Source: Bettongia penicillata ogilbyi
Taxonomy: Eukaryota; Chordata; Mammalia; Diprotodontia; Potoroidae
DNA length: 64,000 bases
NCBI GenBank assembly: GCA_023548195.1
Contig: JAJHZJ010000311.1
Coordinates: 3,805,919 to 3,869,918, forward strand
Direction: 5' to 3'
How positions within the stretch are numbered: the stretch's first letter is position 1; every line of letters starts with the position of its first letter. A program made the translations under genes and the position numbers. This document shows, in pieces, positions 44,478 through 56,733 of the stretch. The notes under the pieces are model-generated. The model had not been told where the DNA came from, did not search any database, and saw only the letters and a list, made by a program, of their open reading frames with translations.

Positions 44478-44610
44478 CACTCAACAAACATATTTATTAA
44501 GCTCTAACTATGTCAGGCATATGCTAAACTCTGGGAATACACCAAGCAAAAAGAAAAGCGGTCCCTGTCCTCAAAGAGCTTATATTCTAATGGGGAAGAC
44601 AACACATAAA
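44478..44610 (-). mobile_element. L2 tail, antisense
   Basis: 'caacaaacatatttattaagctc', 'gtcaggcatatgctaaactctggg', 'cctcaaagagcttatattctaatgg'. Confidence 0.85.
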
Positions 44611-44809
44611 AGGAAGCTGAAAAGGGGTGGGAGTGGAAGGTAACCTTGCTGGGTGTCAGGCTGGAGAAATCCAGAGGACCCTGATGGCAAATGAAGAGAT
44701 GGTTGACCTAGTCATCCTTCCTCACTCAACAAGACCTTGCTTTTCCTTCTGCCTGGTCCAAGCAAATGAAGTCAGAACAACCATATGATGCTACTCATCT
44801 GAACTTCAG

Positions 44810-44970
44810 AGACCACCTAGCCCAACACCTTCACTTTACAAATGAGTAAACTGAGTAAAAAGAGATAAAGCAACTTGGCCCAGGTGACACAGTAAGTTAA
44901 TGATAAAGCCAAAACTAGAACCCAGATCTCTTAACTGCTCATCCACTGTTCTTTCCAGTACCACCTATCT
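44810..44970 (-). repeat. MIR3-like SINE, antisense
   Basis: 'gagaccacctagcccaacacc', 'tttacaaatgagtaaactg', 'gacacagtaagttaatgataaagcc', 'cccagatctcttaactgc'. Confidence 0.75.
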
Positions 44971-45156
44971 GCTGCCCCAATTTGCAGTATCCTGGGATGG
45001 TTTATCCCACCCACCCACACATCCTTCTGTACTCCACCCTCAGACGCTCACTCTAAGTGTCTTGTTATCTTGGCCCACTCCAAGTTATCTAAGTATAATT
45101 GATACGGATACAAAGTGCCTTAAAAATTAATATTAAGGGTTGATTTTTCAATACCT

Positions 45157-45520
45157 TGTGAGGCCCCTCCTGAGCTTGAGGGCATCCTAAAATCTCTCCC
45201 CCTTATCTTGAAATACCATAAAGCTTGCCCCTTATCCTGGACCATAAAATTCCTTGTCTCCCCTGTCCTGGGTCATAAAGTTTCCCCTGACTCCCTTATC
45301 TTGGGTCATCCATCCTCCTCATCCTGTCCCTAAATCTCCAACACCCATTAGAAACCCTAAAAATTACATCACCTTCCTACAGGCTGTGTTAGCTTTTTGC
45401 CTGTGTAAGTCTGGTTCTTTTCCTCTATCAGTGTCTTTGTTTAACTCCTTGCTAAATCTCAGACCCTCTGCTTTTGCATCAGTAAAGCCCCCAATGGCTA
45501 CAGAGATCTAAGTGAATTCA
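45157..45520 (+). mobile_element. Candidate endogenous-retrovirus LTR
   Basis: It begins near a TG (tgtgaggcccc), has a tandem-repeat block (45196-45325) and a T-rich middle, then 'cctctgcttttgcatcagtaaagccccc' at about 45465-45493. That resembles the R/U5 region of LTRs, with a variant polyadenylation signal (agtaaa for aataaa). No gag, pol or env sequence follows, so it is a solo LTR if the call is right. Ends not confirmed. Confidence 0.5.
45196..45325 (+). repeat. Tandem repeat, four diverged units of about 32 bp
   Basis: Each unit starts cyccytrtcytg and continues toward a cataaa- or catcc-type end (starts near 45196, 45228, 45259 and 45291). Tandem repeats of this size are common in LTR U3 regions. 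Confidence 0.8.
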
Positions 45521-45774
45521 TTCACATCTGAACCAGCTCTCCCATCTCTCTCCTCAACATAATGAACAAAGATGTAAGCCTAGAAACAGGAGTAATGTCT
45601 CTTAATCCCACCTCTGACATTAATTAACCATGTGAGCATAACAAATCACTCCTCAGAACCTCAGTTTCTTCATCTATAAGGAGAGCACTGCACTAAGTAA
45701 CCTCTAAGAGCCTTTCAAGCTCTGGAATTCTGAGATTCTGTGATTAATCCCACATTCTTGCTAGAGTTCTCTTT

Positions 45775-47240
45775 AATAGGCTGACCTTTCACCTGAAAGA
45801 TGGGCATATACCTGAGAGCCAGTGTGGCTTCAGAAAGGGCCAAGGAACAGTCGATAAGGTGTTTGCTGCCCAACAAATCCAGGAGAAATATCAGGAGCAG
45901 AAAAGAGGTCTATACACAATGTTTGTAGATCTGACCAAGGCTTTTGATGCTATTAGTCATGAGGCCTTATGGAAAATTATGTCAAAATTTGGTTGCCTGG
46001 AAAAGTTCATCAATACTGTACATCAATTTCATGATGTCATGTTTGCCCGAGTCCTGGATAATGGACAAAGCTCCCGTGCCTTCCCAGTCACCAATGGAGT
46101 GAAATAGGGCTGTGTGCTCGCTCTCATGCTTTTTAGCATGATGTTTACAGCCATGTTGACAAATGCTTTCAATGAGGATGAACACAGCATCAAGATCAGC
46201 TACCATATTTATGGTAAGTTCTTCAATTTGAAAAGGTTACAAGCCAAGACCAAAGTGGAAGAAGTGTTGGTGCATGATTTTCTGTTTGCATATGATTGTG
46301 CACTCAGTGCAGCCCCTGAAGCTGATATGCAACAAATTACCAATTAATTCTCTGCTACCTATGCTAATTTTGGCCTAATAATTAACACCAAAAAAAATAG
46401 GTGCTCCATCAGCCACCACCACACCATCCATATATGGAACCATCAGTCACAACAAATGGAGAAGTTTTGAATGCGGTGGATACATTCACTTACCTTGGTA
46501 GGGTACTTTCCAGGGATGTACACGTTGACAATGAGGTTGTTGCACACATTTTCAGAGCTAGCTCAGTGTTTGGGAGGCTCCAAAGAAAGGTTTAGGAGAG
46601 AAGAGGTATTAGACTGACTACCAAATTGAAGGTCTACAGGGCCATTGTGCTAACCTCATTGTTATATGCTTGTGAAACATGGACAGTCTACCAGCACCAT
46701 GCCAGAATACTGTTCCATTTAAACTGTCTTAGGAAGATTCTAAGGATCATTTGGCAGGATAAGCTACCAGACACTGAAGTTCTTGCTCAAACTGAACTGC
46801 CAGTATTCAAAATATGCTTCAGACAGCACAATTTTGATGGGCTGGCCACATTGTTCGAATGCAAAATGTACACTTACTTGCCAAAAAGACTATTTTATAG
46901 AGAACTTGCATGGGACAGGTGATCATGTGGTTGCCAGAAGAAACAATACAAGGACAATCTCAAGGTCTCTCTGGAGACACTGGCACAAGACCACTCAGCA
47001 TGGTGTGCCCACATAAGAAAAGGTGCTGTACTCTTTGAGCAAAGCAGAATTGAGACAGCACAAAGTAAACACAGGATGCACAGATTTGGGATATCCACCA
47101 CAAATGTTCACATGGACTATCTGTGCCCAACCTGTGGTGGAGCATTCTGAGCTCGTATTGGTCTGATTAGCCACAGCAGGATACACTGAAATTTCACTTT
47201 ACGATGGTGATGTCATTTTGGTGCTCTTTGAAGACCAATC
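45775..47240 (+). mobile_element. RTE/BovB-clade LINE, longest copy (RT to 3' end)
   Basis: Opens inside the RT domain: CGFRKGQGTVDKVFAAQQIQ, then FVDLTKAFDAISHEALWKIM (45920-45979), FPVTNGVK followed by a stop, CVLALMLFSMMF. The catalytic block reads FLFAYDCAL, so the first aspartate of the usual FADD is replaced by tyrosine. It continues through TYLGRVLSRDVHVDNEV, SLLYACETWTVYQ, LRKILRIIWQDKLPDTEVL and WDR. Near the end comes a C-P-T-C-G-G...H-S-R-I-H-type segment (about 47128-47190) like a C2H2 finger. Stops and frameshifts throughout; dead. Confidence 0.9.
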
Positions 47241-47879
47241 CCACTTAGAAAGAAATATGGAAGGCATCTTTTAAAAAAAATTACAGCTGCACAAGAAACT
47301 CTTAAAACATCAGTCATGTACATGGGAGGAGATACATATAACTAGGAAAGAAGAGAGAATCATACAGGACTGTAAGAATAGTTCCAAAAAGGCTAATGCT
47401 AAGGATCATGAGCAATTTTAAAGTCAATTTTAGAAATGTTCTGGATTGGGCCTGATTCATCATAGTTTATGTTCAATGGTAAAACAAAATAAGATACTTG
47501 TAGGTTATTCAATGATAAACAAAAAGAAATTTACTTATCCATAGCAGGAGAAGGATATTTAAAAAAGACTGAAAGATATCTCAAGTTGATTCAACTGAAT
47601 GAAGCTTGCCAGAGTCAGCCATTGTCACTGAAGTCATCGTTATCATCATCACCATCACTATCATCCACCAGTCAAGCCTCAAAGTTCCTTTAGAGTTCCT
47701 CTAAATAGCTGTTTTGTACTCAGGAAATGAGAAAATAATATCAACAGTTTAAGCCTTTAGTCCCTTGAGTCAACCAAGTCTCAAGGGAGGTCTTAATACC
47801 TTTTAAGGATAAACTAGCCTAAATAACATGAAGGGAGAGGTTAGGCTATTGCTTGTACCACAGCCAATAATGACCATAT
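47241..47879. other. No gene recognised
   Basis: Unassigned. A short tcatcatcaccatcac-type stretch at about 47643-47665 is the only notable low-complexity piece. Confidence 0.3.
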
Positions 47880-48785
47880 GAGGCTATATTCAGGATGAGA
47901 AAGGCCACTGACAAGAGCAGATAGATAATATTAAGAGAAGAAAGAGAGAAAGCAGTACTGCTTAACTCCTACTGTGCTTGTATTTTCTTTACTAAGGAGA
48001 ATAATTTCCAAAATGGAAAGGACAGAATGTACATCATTCACAAGGAATTAAAGCTCAAGATAGAATAAGGGATGGCAAAAGAACATGTAGCCACTTTAAA
48101 CACATTCAAGGCTCCATACCAAGAGTGTCAACCCTCAAAGTAATTGCGAAACCCTGGATCATCTTTAAGAAATTATGGACAATAGAAGAGGGCACTAAAA
48201 TCCTATCCCAATTGTCAAAAGAAAAACAATTCCATAGATCTGGAGATAAGTAATATTTGTATCTGTTCTTGAATGGATTATTAAACGGAGATTCTGGGAG
48301 ACTTAGAAAAGAAAGAATTGATCACTAGGAGAAAAAAAGAGTTCACTAATAAACAAGCTATGCTCAAGTACCATCATTTTCTTTTTTTGCCTCTGGTTAC
48401 TAGACTGATAAATAAGGAAAATCCCATATTCAGAGTATAACAGGATTTCATCAAGACAGTTAACAGTATTTCATGATATTCCTGTAGGCAAGATGGAGAA
48501 AATTAGGCTGCATAATAAAGTTAAGTGGACTTGTGGTTGACTTAACAACCATCCCCAAAAGAGTGTTGACTAATAAATTAATGTCAACTTGAAGGGAGTT
48601 TTCTAATACCAAGAGGTTTTGTTCTCAACTCTGTTCTATTGAATGTTTTCATCAAAAACTTGGCATGTAGAAGGCATGCTACTTAAATCTGACAGAACAC
48701 AGAACTAAAAGCAATTACTGATGTGTTGGTTGACAGAATCAGGATTCAAAGTGGTCTTGATAAAGTAAAATAATTAGCCAAAACA
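47880..48785 (+). mobile_element. CR1/L3-clade LINE, very degraded
   Basis: 'gcagtactgcttaactcctactgtgcttgtattttctttactaagg' and 'ccaaaatggaaaggacag', then 'aggatttcatcaagacagttaac' and 'gaatgttttcatcaaaaacttgg', follow the CR1 order seen at 7-9.7 kb. No readable RT motif. Confidence 0.5.
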
Positions 48786-48814
48786 AAGGAGGAAGGAAGG
48801 AAACAAGTATTTAT

Positions 48815-49306
48815 TAACTTTGACTTCTTTGCTGGATCTCCTTCCAGATCATGCCTTCTAAATGTAGGTATCCCTCAGGGTTCTGCCCTGGGTCTTTTTC
48901 TCTTCTTCCTCTAAACTATTTAACTTGATGATTTCATGGATTTAATTACCATCTCTATTCTGAGGATCCTCAAATCTACCTTTCCTGCCCCAGACTCTCC
49001 ACTGATCTCCAATCTCACATCTCCAAATGCCTTCCAGACATCTCAACCTGGATGTCCAGTAGACATCTTAAACTCAATATATCAAAAAAAATAAAAATAA
49101 AAAGCCCCTTATTATTCAATATATCCAAAACAAAACTCATTATCTTTCCCCCTAAGCCCTCCTACCTCCTATCTTCCCTATTACTGTAGAGGATAACACC
49201 ATCCTCAGGCTCACAATCTAGGAGTCATCCTAGACTCCTTACTATCTCTCACACCCCCATATCCAAGTTGTTGCCAAGGGCTGTCGATTTCACTTTTGCA
49301 ACCTCT
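48815..49306 (+). mobile_element. L2 LINE, RT block, piece 1
   Basis: 'tccttccagatcatgccttctaaatgtagg' through 'ttaattaccatctctattctgagg' (the RT catalytic region, decayed) to 'gttgccaagggctgtcgatttcac'. It is interrupted by an antisense L1 at about 49306. Confidence 0.85.
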
Positions 49307-50041
49307 CTCTTTTTTATTTAATTAATTTATTTGTTTTCAGTTTTCAACAATCACTTCCATAAGTTTTAAATTTTCTCTCCCTTCCTTCCCCTTCCCTCTC
49401 AGAGACAGCATACAATCTTATATGGGTTCTACACATACATCCTTATTAAACACATTTTCACATTAGTCATGTTGCATAGAAGAATTAAAATATGGAAAAA
49501 ACCATAAGAAAACAAAACAAAATGAAATGAAACAAAACACAAGAGAAAATAGTCTGCTTCATTCTGCATTCTGATTCCATAGTTCTTTCTCTGGATGCGT
49601 ATGGCATTTTGCCTCAAGAGTTCTTTGGGAATGTTTTGGGTCCTTGCATTACTATGAAAGGCTAAGCTTATCAGAAACAGTCCTCCCATACTGTGGCTGT
49701 TACCATGTATAATTTTCTTCTGGTTCTGCTCATTTCACTCAGCATCAGCTCATATAAGTCTTTCCAGGTTTTTCTGAAGTTTGATGGTTTGTCATTTCTT
49801 ATAGCACAATTAGTATTCCATTACATTCATATACCACAACTTATTCAGCCATTCCCTAATTGATGGGAATTCTCTCAGTTTCCAGTTCTTGACCACCACA
49901 GAAAGAGCTGCTATAAATATTTTTGTACATGTGGGACCTTTTTCCATTTTTATGATCTCTTTGGGATACAGCCTTAGAAGCCATATTGTGGGGTCAAAGG
50001 GTGTACATGGTTTTGTAGCCCTTTGGGCATAGTTCCAAATC
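49306..50041 (-). mobile_element. Marsupial L1, 5'-truncated, antisense, with target-site duplications
   Basis: It begins with the reversed A-rich tail ('tttttatttaattaattta'), then the whole L1 3' UTR in reverse: 'ttttcagttttcaacaatcac', 'gcatacaatcttatatggg', 'cagctcatataagtctttccagg', 'accacaacttattcagcc', 'gggtgtacatggttttgtagcc'. Flanks share a near-identical 15-16-mer: cttttgcaacctctct on the left (49292-49307) and ctttacaacctctct on the right (50041-50055), and together they close up the interrupted L2. This is a standard L1 insertion into an older L2. Confidence 0.9.
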
Positions 50042-50880
<839 letters not shown>

Positions 50881-51065
50881 TTTACAGACATTATCTTCTT
50901 TGATCCTCACAACCCCAAGAGGTAGGTGCTATTATTATCCCCATTGTACAGCTGAGGAAACAAAGGTGGACAGTGGTTAAGCAACTGGTCACACAGCTAG
51001 TAAGTTTCTAGGATCAACTTTGAACTCAGGTATTCTGGACTCCAGGTCCAGCACTCTTTCCACTC
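50881..51065 (-). repeat. MIR SINE, antisense
   Basis: 'ttttacagacattatcttctttgatcctcac', 'cattgtacagctgaggaaac', 'ggtcacacagctagtaag', 'ccaggtccagcactc'. Confidence 0.85.
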
Positions 51066-52197
51066 TATCTCTAACTAGCTGACTAGGGAAAATGAAGAAA
51101 ATGAAATTAAACAGGGAAAAAGTTCGCTGCTTACCTCTTTCTGTCTCAAGGCCCTTAGATGCATATTTTATATTTGTCAGCACATTCAATGCATTTAAAT
51201 TATTTGTTTGGTACCATAACCTTCATCAAGCATTCTGGGAAGCATTCCTGAGCTTCCTATCTTGAATCTCAACCTGACAGTGAACATTCTGGTGTCGTGA
51301 GAACATACCGTATCATTCATTAACAGAGAGACTGTGATAAGATTGTAGAGACAAGAGTTCTAAACTTCAAGATTCAGATAATAAATGATGGAAGAATTCA
51401 GGAAAGGAAGAGATCATTATGAGCTGAGATATCTTCAAGGAGTAGGCAAGTTATAAACTGGGGGTTGAAGAGTGGATGGGTTTTAGATAGGTAGAAAATA
51501 AATTGAAAGGCAAAAGCACAGAGACAAAAACAGGATATATAGAAAGGGTGAATATGAAACTGAAGCAGATTATGATAGGGAAGAGGGAAAGAAAAGCTGG
51601 GGGTAGGGAGAGCAGAGGAAGGGAGGGGAGAGTGGAGTATGTGTTAAACAGGAGCTTCAATATCAGAATAGTTGGGAAAATGACTGATATACAATAGGGT
51701 TCAATAGATAAATCTAATTATGACAGATCCATAATGAGTAATCAGTGCCCAACTGCAGTAATTAACTCATCTTGGATCCCTGGCAACATCTATTTTTCTG
51801 GTCCTTTTAATTAGCTTTGTTCTGCTTCTATTTTCATTTATCTCTGTTATCCTGTGTGTAATTTTATGAGCTTCCTTAAATCCCTTTTGGAAAGAAGCTG
51901 GGTATAAGTCAGAATTAATAAATTAGATATTGGGTTCTTTAGATATTGCATGCATATCCCTAGTTTTCTGAGATTAATATAAAGGGGAAAAGCCATGGCC
52001 TCTCAACACATCTCTCTGTCACTGAAACACAGATGCTGGTGGAATTAGGAACAGCTATTAACAGCTAGATAGTCATACCCCTCACTAGCTGGACAGCATT
52101 ATAAAAATGGGGGACTGGGCTCAAGCAAAGACTTTGGATTAAAAATGGGTTTAAAACACATAGTGACCAATATGCCCTAGGCCTTCACATCTAAGAG
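51066..52197. other. No gene recognised
   Basis: AT-rich unassigned DNA. The two ORFs (69 and 64 codons) on opposite strands at 51451-51697 overlap purine-rich sequence and look accidental. Confidence 0.35.
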
Positions 52198-52330
52198 GAA
52201 GGGAAGGAGGAAGGAAGGAAAGAAGGAAGGAAGGAAGAATGAAAATAATGAGGGAAAAGGAAAGGAAAGGGAGGGAGGGAGGGAGGAAGGGGAAAGACAG
52301 AAGGAGGAGGGATAGAAGAAGGAAGGAATA
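52198..52330. repeat. (GGAA)n-rich purine tract
   Basis: Runs of ggaagg, gaaagg and gggagg units on the plus strand, about 130 bp. Confidence 0.9.
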
Positions 52331-52498
52331 AGACTGGGGGTCTTTGTCCTTGATAATTTAACAGTAGAGAAAGTAAACCAGTGGGGGGCAGGAGGGGATG
52401 GGGAAGAAAGTCATGTTTTCTTTTTTTTTAATTCAAAAGAAAGACATTTAATTAAAACAGATTAACAAACTAATAGCAAAGAATTTCACTCTCAATGT

Positions 52499-52742
52499 TG
52501 GTTTTTGTTGTTCCGTCATTTTAGTCAACTCTTTGTGATACCTTCTGGAGTTTTCTTAGCAGAGATACTGTAGTAGTTTGCATTTCCTTCTCCAGCTTAT
52601 TTTACAGATGAGCAAACTAGACAAAGAGGGTTAAGGGATTTGCCCAGGGACACATGGCTAGTAAGTGTCTGAGGCCACATTTGGATTCCTGTCTTTCTAA
52701 CTCCAAGCCTGGCGCTCCATCCACTTCTTTACCTAGCTGCAT
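52499..52742 (-). mobile_element. Marsupial tRNA-SINE, antisense
   Basis: 'ttgttgttccgtcattttagtc', 'ttctggagttttcttagc', 'tttgcccagggacacatggctag', 'ccatccacttctttacctagctg'. Confidence 0.9.
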
Positions 52743-52774
52743 GTCTCCCAGGAACGCTATTCCACTCCCATGGA

Positions 52775-53035
52775 GTCCCAAGTTAACTCAGTCGTTACCT
52801 TAGTTACTTAGTAACTGATTTACTTATTAAGTTACTTTATTTACTGAACTTATTTAATAACAACTTAGTTATTTACCTTTATAACTTATTCACTTAGTAA
52901 CAACTTAGTTACTTATAATTTATTTATTAGTAACAACTTAGTTACCCTACAGTTACTTCTTTACTTAATAATATAGTTATGTGAACTTAGTTATAAATTT
53001 AGTAACTTAGTTATTTAACTTAGTTACTCACCTTG
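52775..53035. repeat. Degenerate TTAGTTAC-type minisatellite
   Basis: About 260 bp of irregular reiterations of ttagttac, ttagtaac, aacttagtta and ttattta units. Because ttag/taac words are nearly self-complementary, many sub-blocks form small inverted repeats. It lies between a SINE and a (TC)n tract. Confidence 0.85.
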
Positions 53036-53067
53036 ATGATAAGTGATATTCCCAGCTCCTCAAAAAC

Positions 53068-53200
<133 letters not shown>

Positions 53201-54254
53201 CCCCCCTTCTCCCTTCCACCTTGCTTTCCCTAGAAAGACTGTAGTTGATATCTCACCCAACCTAAGTTATTTCAGGTCCCTTTTGACAGACTGAGTCACC
53301 ACAAATAGGGGGATGACAGAGGTTGGAGGGGAGTTAAGGCTAGTCACCAAGAGTTCATTGTTGGACAGTATTACAATGGTCCAAGTATTTGCTGGCCACA
53401 AATTCCCTTCACAAGCTACTTGTGGCCATTCCTCAAGGCTCAGGCCTTGGCCCTCTACTCTCTCCCTCACAGAACTTGTCTGGAAAACCATATTTTCAAG
53501 AGAGCAAAACGTTTATGTAGTGCACACTAATCTAAGTACCAAAGATATGGAGAGTAACTTGGGCCTCACAGGGATCAATCAGAGAAAATTCACTTGCACA
53601 AAATTCAGAAGGATGTGAGTGGGGAGCAGAGGGTGCACAGGGTTCAGAAGGGATAGGGTGAGCAGTGGGGAAAAGAAGAAAGTGAAAAGAACAGACCCCT
53701 TTTCTACTGCCTTGGGAGAGAAGAGTGATAACAAAGCTACAGCCACATGTAGGCCAAGTACAGATAAATAAATTACAAGGAAGCAGACCCAGAACAGGAA
53801 CATTCTCATTTCCAGGGTATTATTCATTCAGTTGTAGGTAAAGTCTGAAAGCATCACTGGGCAGCAAGCAGGCAGATGTACTTTCCTAACACCATCTCTT
53901 AAGGATGCTGGAAACACCCAGAGGACTCCATGTTCCTTACTGAAATCTCTACTTGATCCTCACCACAACCTGGTGGGATCAGCAGAACAGGGAACTTTAT
54001 CCCTGTTTGGAAAATAAGGAAAGTGAGGCACCAAAGCATTAGCAAATAATGTCCTGTCTTTTAGGGCCATAACAAGCTACCAAGGGCTCAGCACCTCTGT
54101 CCATTCCCAAAAGAGAAACCAGGCATTAACAGGGTGGGCAGGAAGGAGAAGGACCTGAGGGTTTGCCTTTGGAGAGCTAGGGAGGGATCAGCAATGGCTT
54201 GGCTTCAGTTGAAGTACCTCGCCTTTTCTGAGAAGGAAAATCTCTTGTTAAGGG
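53201..54254. other. No gene recognised
   Basis: Includes a motif-free plus-strand ORF of 101 codons (53313-53618) and a MIR-like scrap at about 53930-54040 ('tgatcctcaccacaacctgg'). Nothing else assigned. Confidence 0.35.
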
Positions 54255-54640
54255 AGGTTGTTTTTGCTATTTGTCCTTCATGCCATGACAAGTAAATGAA
54301 TTGGGTTTAAGTGAGGAAGTGGTATGCAAAGCCATCAGCCTTACTCCATCCTGATCCATCTGGGTCCAGTGGCCAGATATAGATTGGGATGACTGGAGAT
54401 GGCCCTGGATGCAGTGGGAGACCTTGGTCTTTTCAAACTAAGATCTTTCACGGGTCTCAGTTTGACTGAAGCAACACTCATTCAGTGATTAAGGCCAGGT
54501 AAGAAATGTGACAGAGAATGGCCTCTTTACCTAGACTGGAAAAAAACATGCCAATCTAGAAGGGGAAGACCCTCAAGATTTCTGACCAGAACAGAAACAA
54601 TTGCTATTTGCATTCATTCTGAGCCAAACTGGGCCCAAAT
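54255..54640 (-). mobile_element. RTE-tailed SINE, antisense, full length
   Basis: 'ctatttgtccttcatgcc', 'gtccagtggccagatatagattggg', 'gggagaccttggtcttttcaaac', 'aggggaagaccctcaag', 'tctgaccagaacagaaac'. It matches the sense copies at 28298 and 35765. Confidence 0.9.
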
Positions 54641-54989
54641 AATGACCAAGTAGGGCTTGGTCTGTGACAGGAAACACAAGCGTACTGGAGGAAATACAAG
54701 AAGCACCTAAAGAAGCACAGACACCAGAGTTCTTTTCTCTCTCAGTTCTACTCTGGACCCTGAAGACAAGTTAGAACCCTTCCTGTATATTTGGCATCTT
54801 CACCTTTCAAAGGGAGGTGGATTGTAAGATTGTCTCTAGTGTAGATGTGTGGGAAAAGATTAAGGTAAGGTCTTCATGTCCTGGGATCCCTCCAAAACTT
54901 GGGGCTCGGAAGTATTTAGAAAAGAGTTCTCATTTCTTTTCATCTAAGGCAAAGTTCTTCCTTATTTTGTATAAATCTATGTGTGTAGC
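54641..54989. other. No gene recognised
   Basis: Unassigned, perhaps the upstream part of the LTR-like segment that follows. Confidence 0.3.
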
Positions 54990-55700
54990 AGGGCTTTGGT
55001 ACATGCAGACCACCTAAAGTGGAGGAACCCACCTGAAGGACACCAGAGACTTACTTCTTGGTTCTGGGAGGACTGGAACACCCACAGATACCATGTATTG
55101 GTCTACCATGTGGCTTTCCATCTGGCTTCATAGTTGGAATTGAATCCTTTAAAGTACCAGACTGGGAGAGTGTCTCTGTCTCTCTCAGTCTGTCTCTCTC
55201 CATCTGTCTTTGTCTCTGTTTCTCCCCCTCTGACTGTCTGTCTCCTCTCCTCCCTAAGTGTCATGTGACATCCAAATGTGAAGGTCTCAATCACCCACAG
55301 CCTGAGTCTTTTCCCTTCCCCTTAGGCCCTGGGGCACCAAGAAACAGGATTAACTGTGGGTCTGTTTCATTTGTTCATTTCAGTTCTAGGTAAAGGGGGA
55401 CAGAGGCCCTGGACCTGGGAGTTCAAGTCTAGGAAGCCCAAGTAGGACTAATGCTATTTAGGAACTGAGTCAAACTGTGAACCTAATCCTTGTCCCTTCC
55501 CCAGAAAGTGAAGCAGTAGTACAGGAGGAATTATGACCCTGGTGTGTTGGGGAGGTATTTGTATGTTTGTTCTGGCTATATCTTTGAAGTAAATACTCCT
55601 TTGTAAAAACTAATCTATTAACTAGTTAAATGGAACTGGGGTGCTTAGGGATCCCTAAAGTTGGGGGAATACAAAGCAGGGGCTTGAGTCAATGGCAGAG
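54990..55700 (+). mobile_element. Candidate LTR-like repeat (uncertain)
   Basis: Contains a short TCTG-rich block (55165-55250) and, downstream, 'ggctatatctttgaagtaaatactcctttgtaaaaac' followed by 'aactggggtgcttaggg'. That is the kind of T-rich 3' part seen in marsupial retroviral LTRs. No internal domains and no verified ends. Confidence 0.35.
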
Positions 55701-55984
55701 CCAAGCTAGAACCCTTAATCCCCTTAAAGGTGCCAGAAAACCCCAGGAAGGGGCATAAATGTGACATGTCTGATCTTCAGACAGTGGAGGCCAGAGAGTC
55801 ACAGCTACATGTGTACACCCAATTGGAAAAGGGAGGAAGAACTGGCCTTTGAGTTCTGCAAGCATGTGAGGTGGAACTTCTTATTTCTTGAAGTTCCCAT
55901 TCATGTGAAATGGAGGAGCTCAACTCTCCACTCCAGAGCAGTGACAGGTATTCTCTTTTTCCTGTTCCCAAGTGAAGAAAAGTC

Positions 55985-56147
55985 CTGGGTGATCCTGGGC
56001 AAGTCACTTAACCCTGTTTAACTCAGTTTCCTCACCTATAAAATGAGCTGGAGAAGGAAACAGCAAACCACTCCAGCTCTTTGCCAAGAAAATTCCAAAT
56101 GGGGTCACCAAGAGTCAGATATAACTGAAAAAGAATAAACAATAACC
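55985..56147 (+). mobile_element. Marsupial tRNA-SINE, 5'-truncated
   Basis: Starts at 'gggtgatcctgggcaagtcac', then 'aaaatgagctggagaagg', 'attccaaatggggtcacc', 'agtcagatataactg' and an aaacaataac tail. Confidence 0.9.
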
Positions 56148-56397
56148 ATGTCAGGGTGAGAAGTGTAGTCTAGAAAGGTGAACTGCAGAATAACTCATCA
56201 GTGGTAGCCAGGATGCTGAACCTCTGCATTTTTTTTTTACTCTAACCAAAGACAATATAGCATTTAGAGGTTAACTCCTTATATGTGCCCTTAAAATCCT
56301 GAGAGGGAGATGGAACTGTTTGTTGAATTGCCAGTGTTTGTGGGACTTGGGATAAGGACCCCTCAAAGCCTATATTGGCTACATATAAGACATTACT

Positions 56398-56470
56398 CTT
56401 CCTCACTACCAGACTATAAGCTCCTGGAGGGCAGGGACTATTTCATATCTTTGTAGTCCCAATGACTAGC
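56398..56470 (+). mobile_element. L2 tail, interrupted
   Basis: 'actaccagactataagctcctggagggcagggac'-type L2 tail, cut at about 56470, where a T-run begins. Confidence 0.8.
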
Positions 56471-56640
56471 ATGTGGGTTTTTTTTTTTCAACCAGAACCA
56501 AGACTTTATTGGTATAAGAAACTCCTCATGAGGAAACCTTGGCCCTCTTACTAATACATATTGGTGATTGCACTGCCACTTATATCTTGGAGAGCTGCCT
56601 GGGTATATTTTTTTTATCATTATCCCCAAGCACACTCAAG
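56471..56640 (-). pseudogene. Minus-strand retrocopy tail of an unidentified mRNA
   Basis: On the minus strand the segment ends with aataaa followed 16 bases later by a run of about 11 A's, which appears on the plus strand as T's at 56479-56489. That is the 3' end of a reverse-transcribed, polyadenylated transcript. One minus-strand frame reads TQAALQDISGSAITNMY before a stop, which could be a protein C-terminus, but I cannot name the parent gene. It interrupts an L2 tail. Confidence 0.55.
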
Positions 56641-56733
56641 CCCCAAGTTCCTTACCCAATCTCACCATCCACTGTATCTCAGAATCCCCATGAATTTTCC
56701 TTCTACAATAGTCACACATAAAGAGTCATTATA

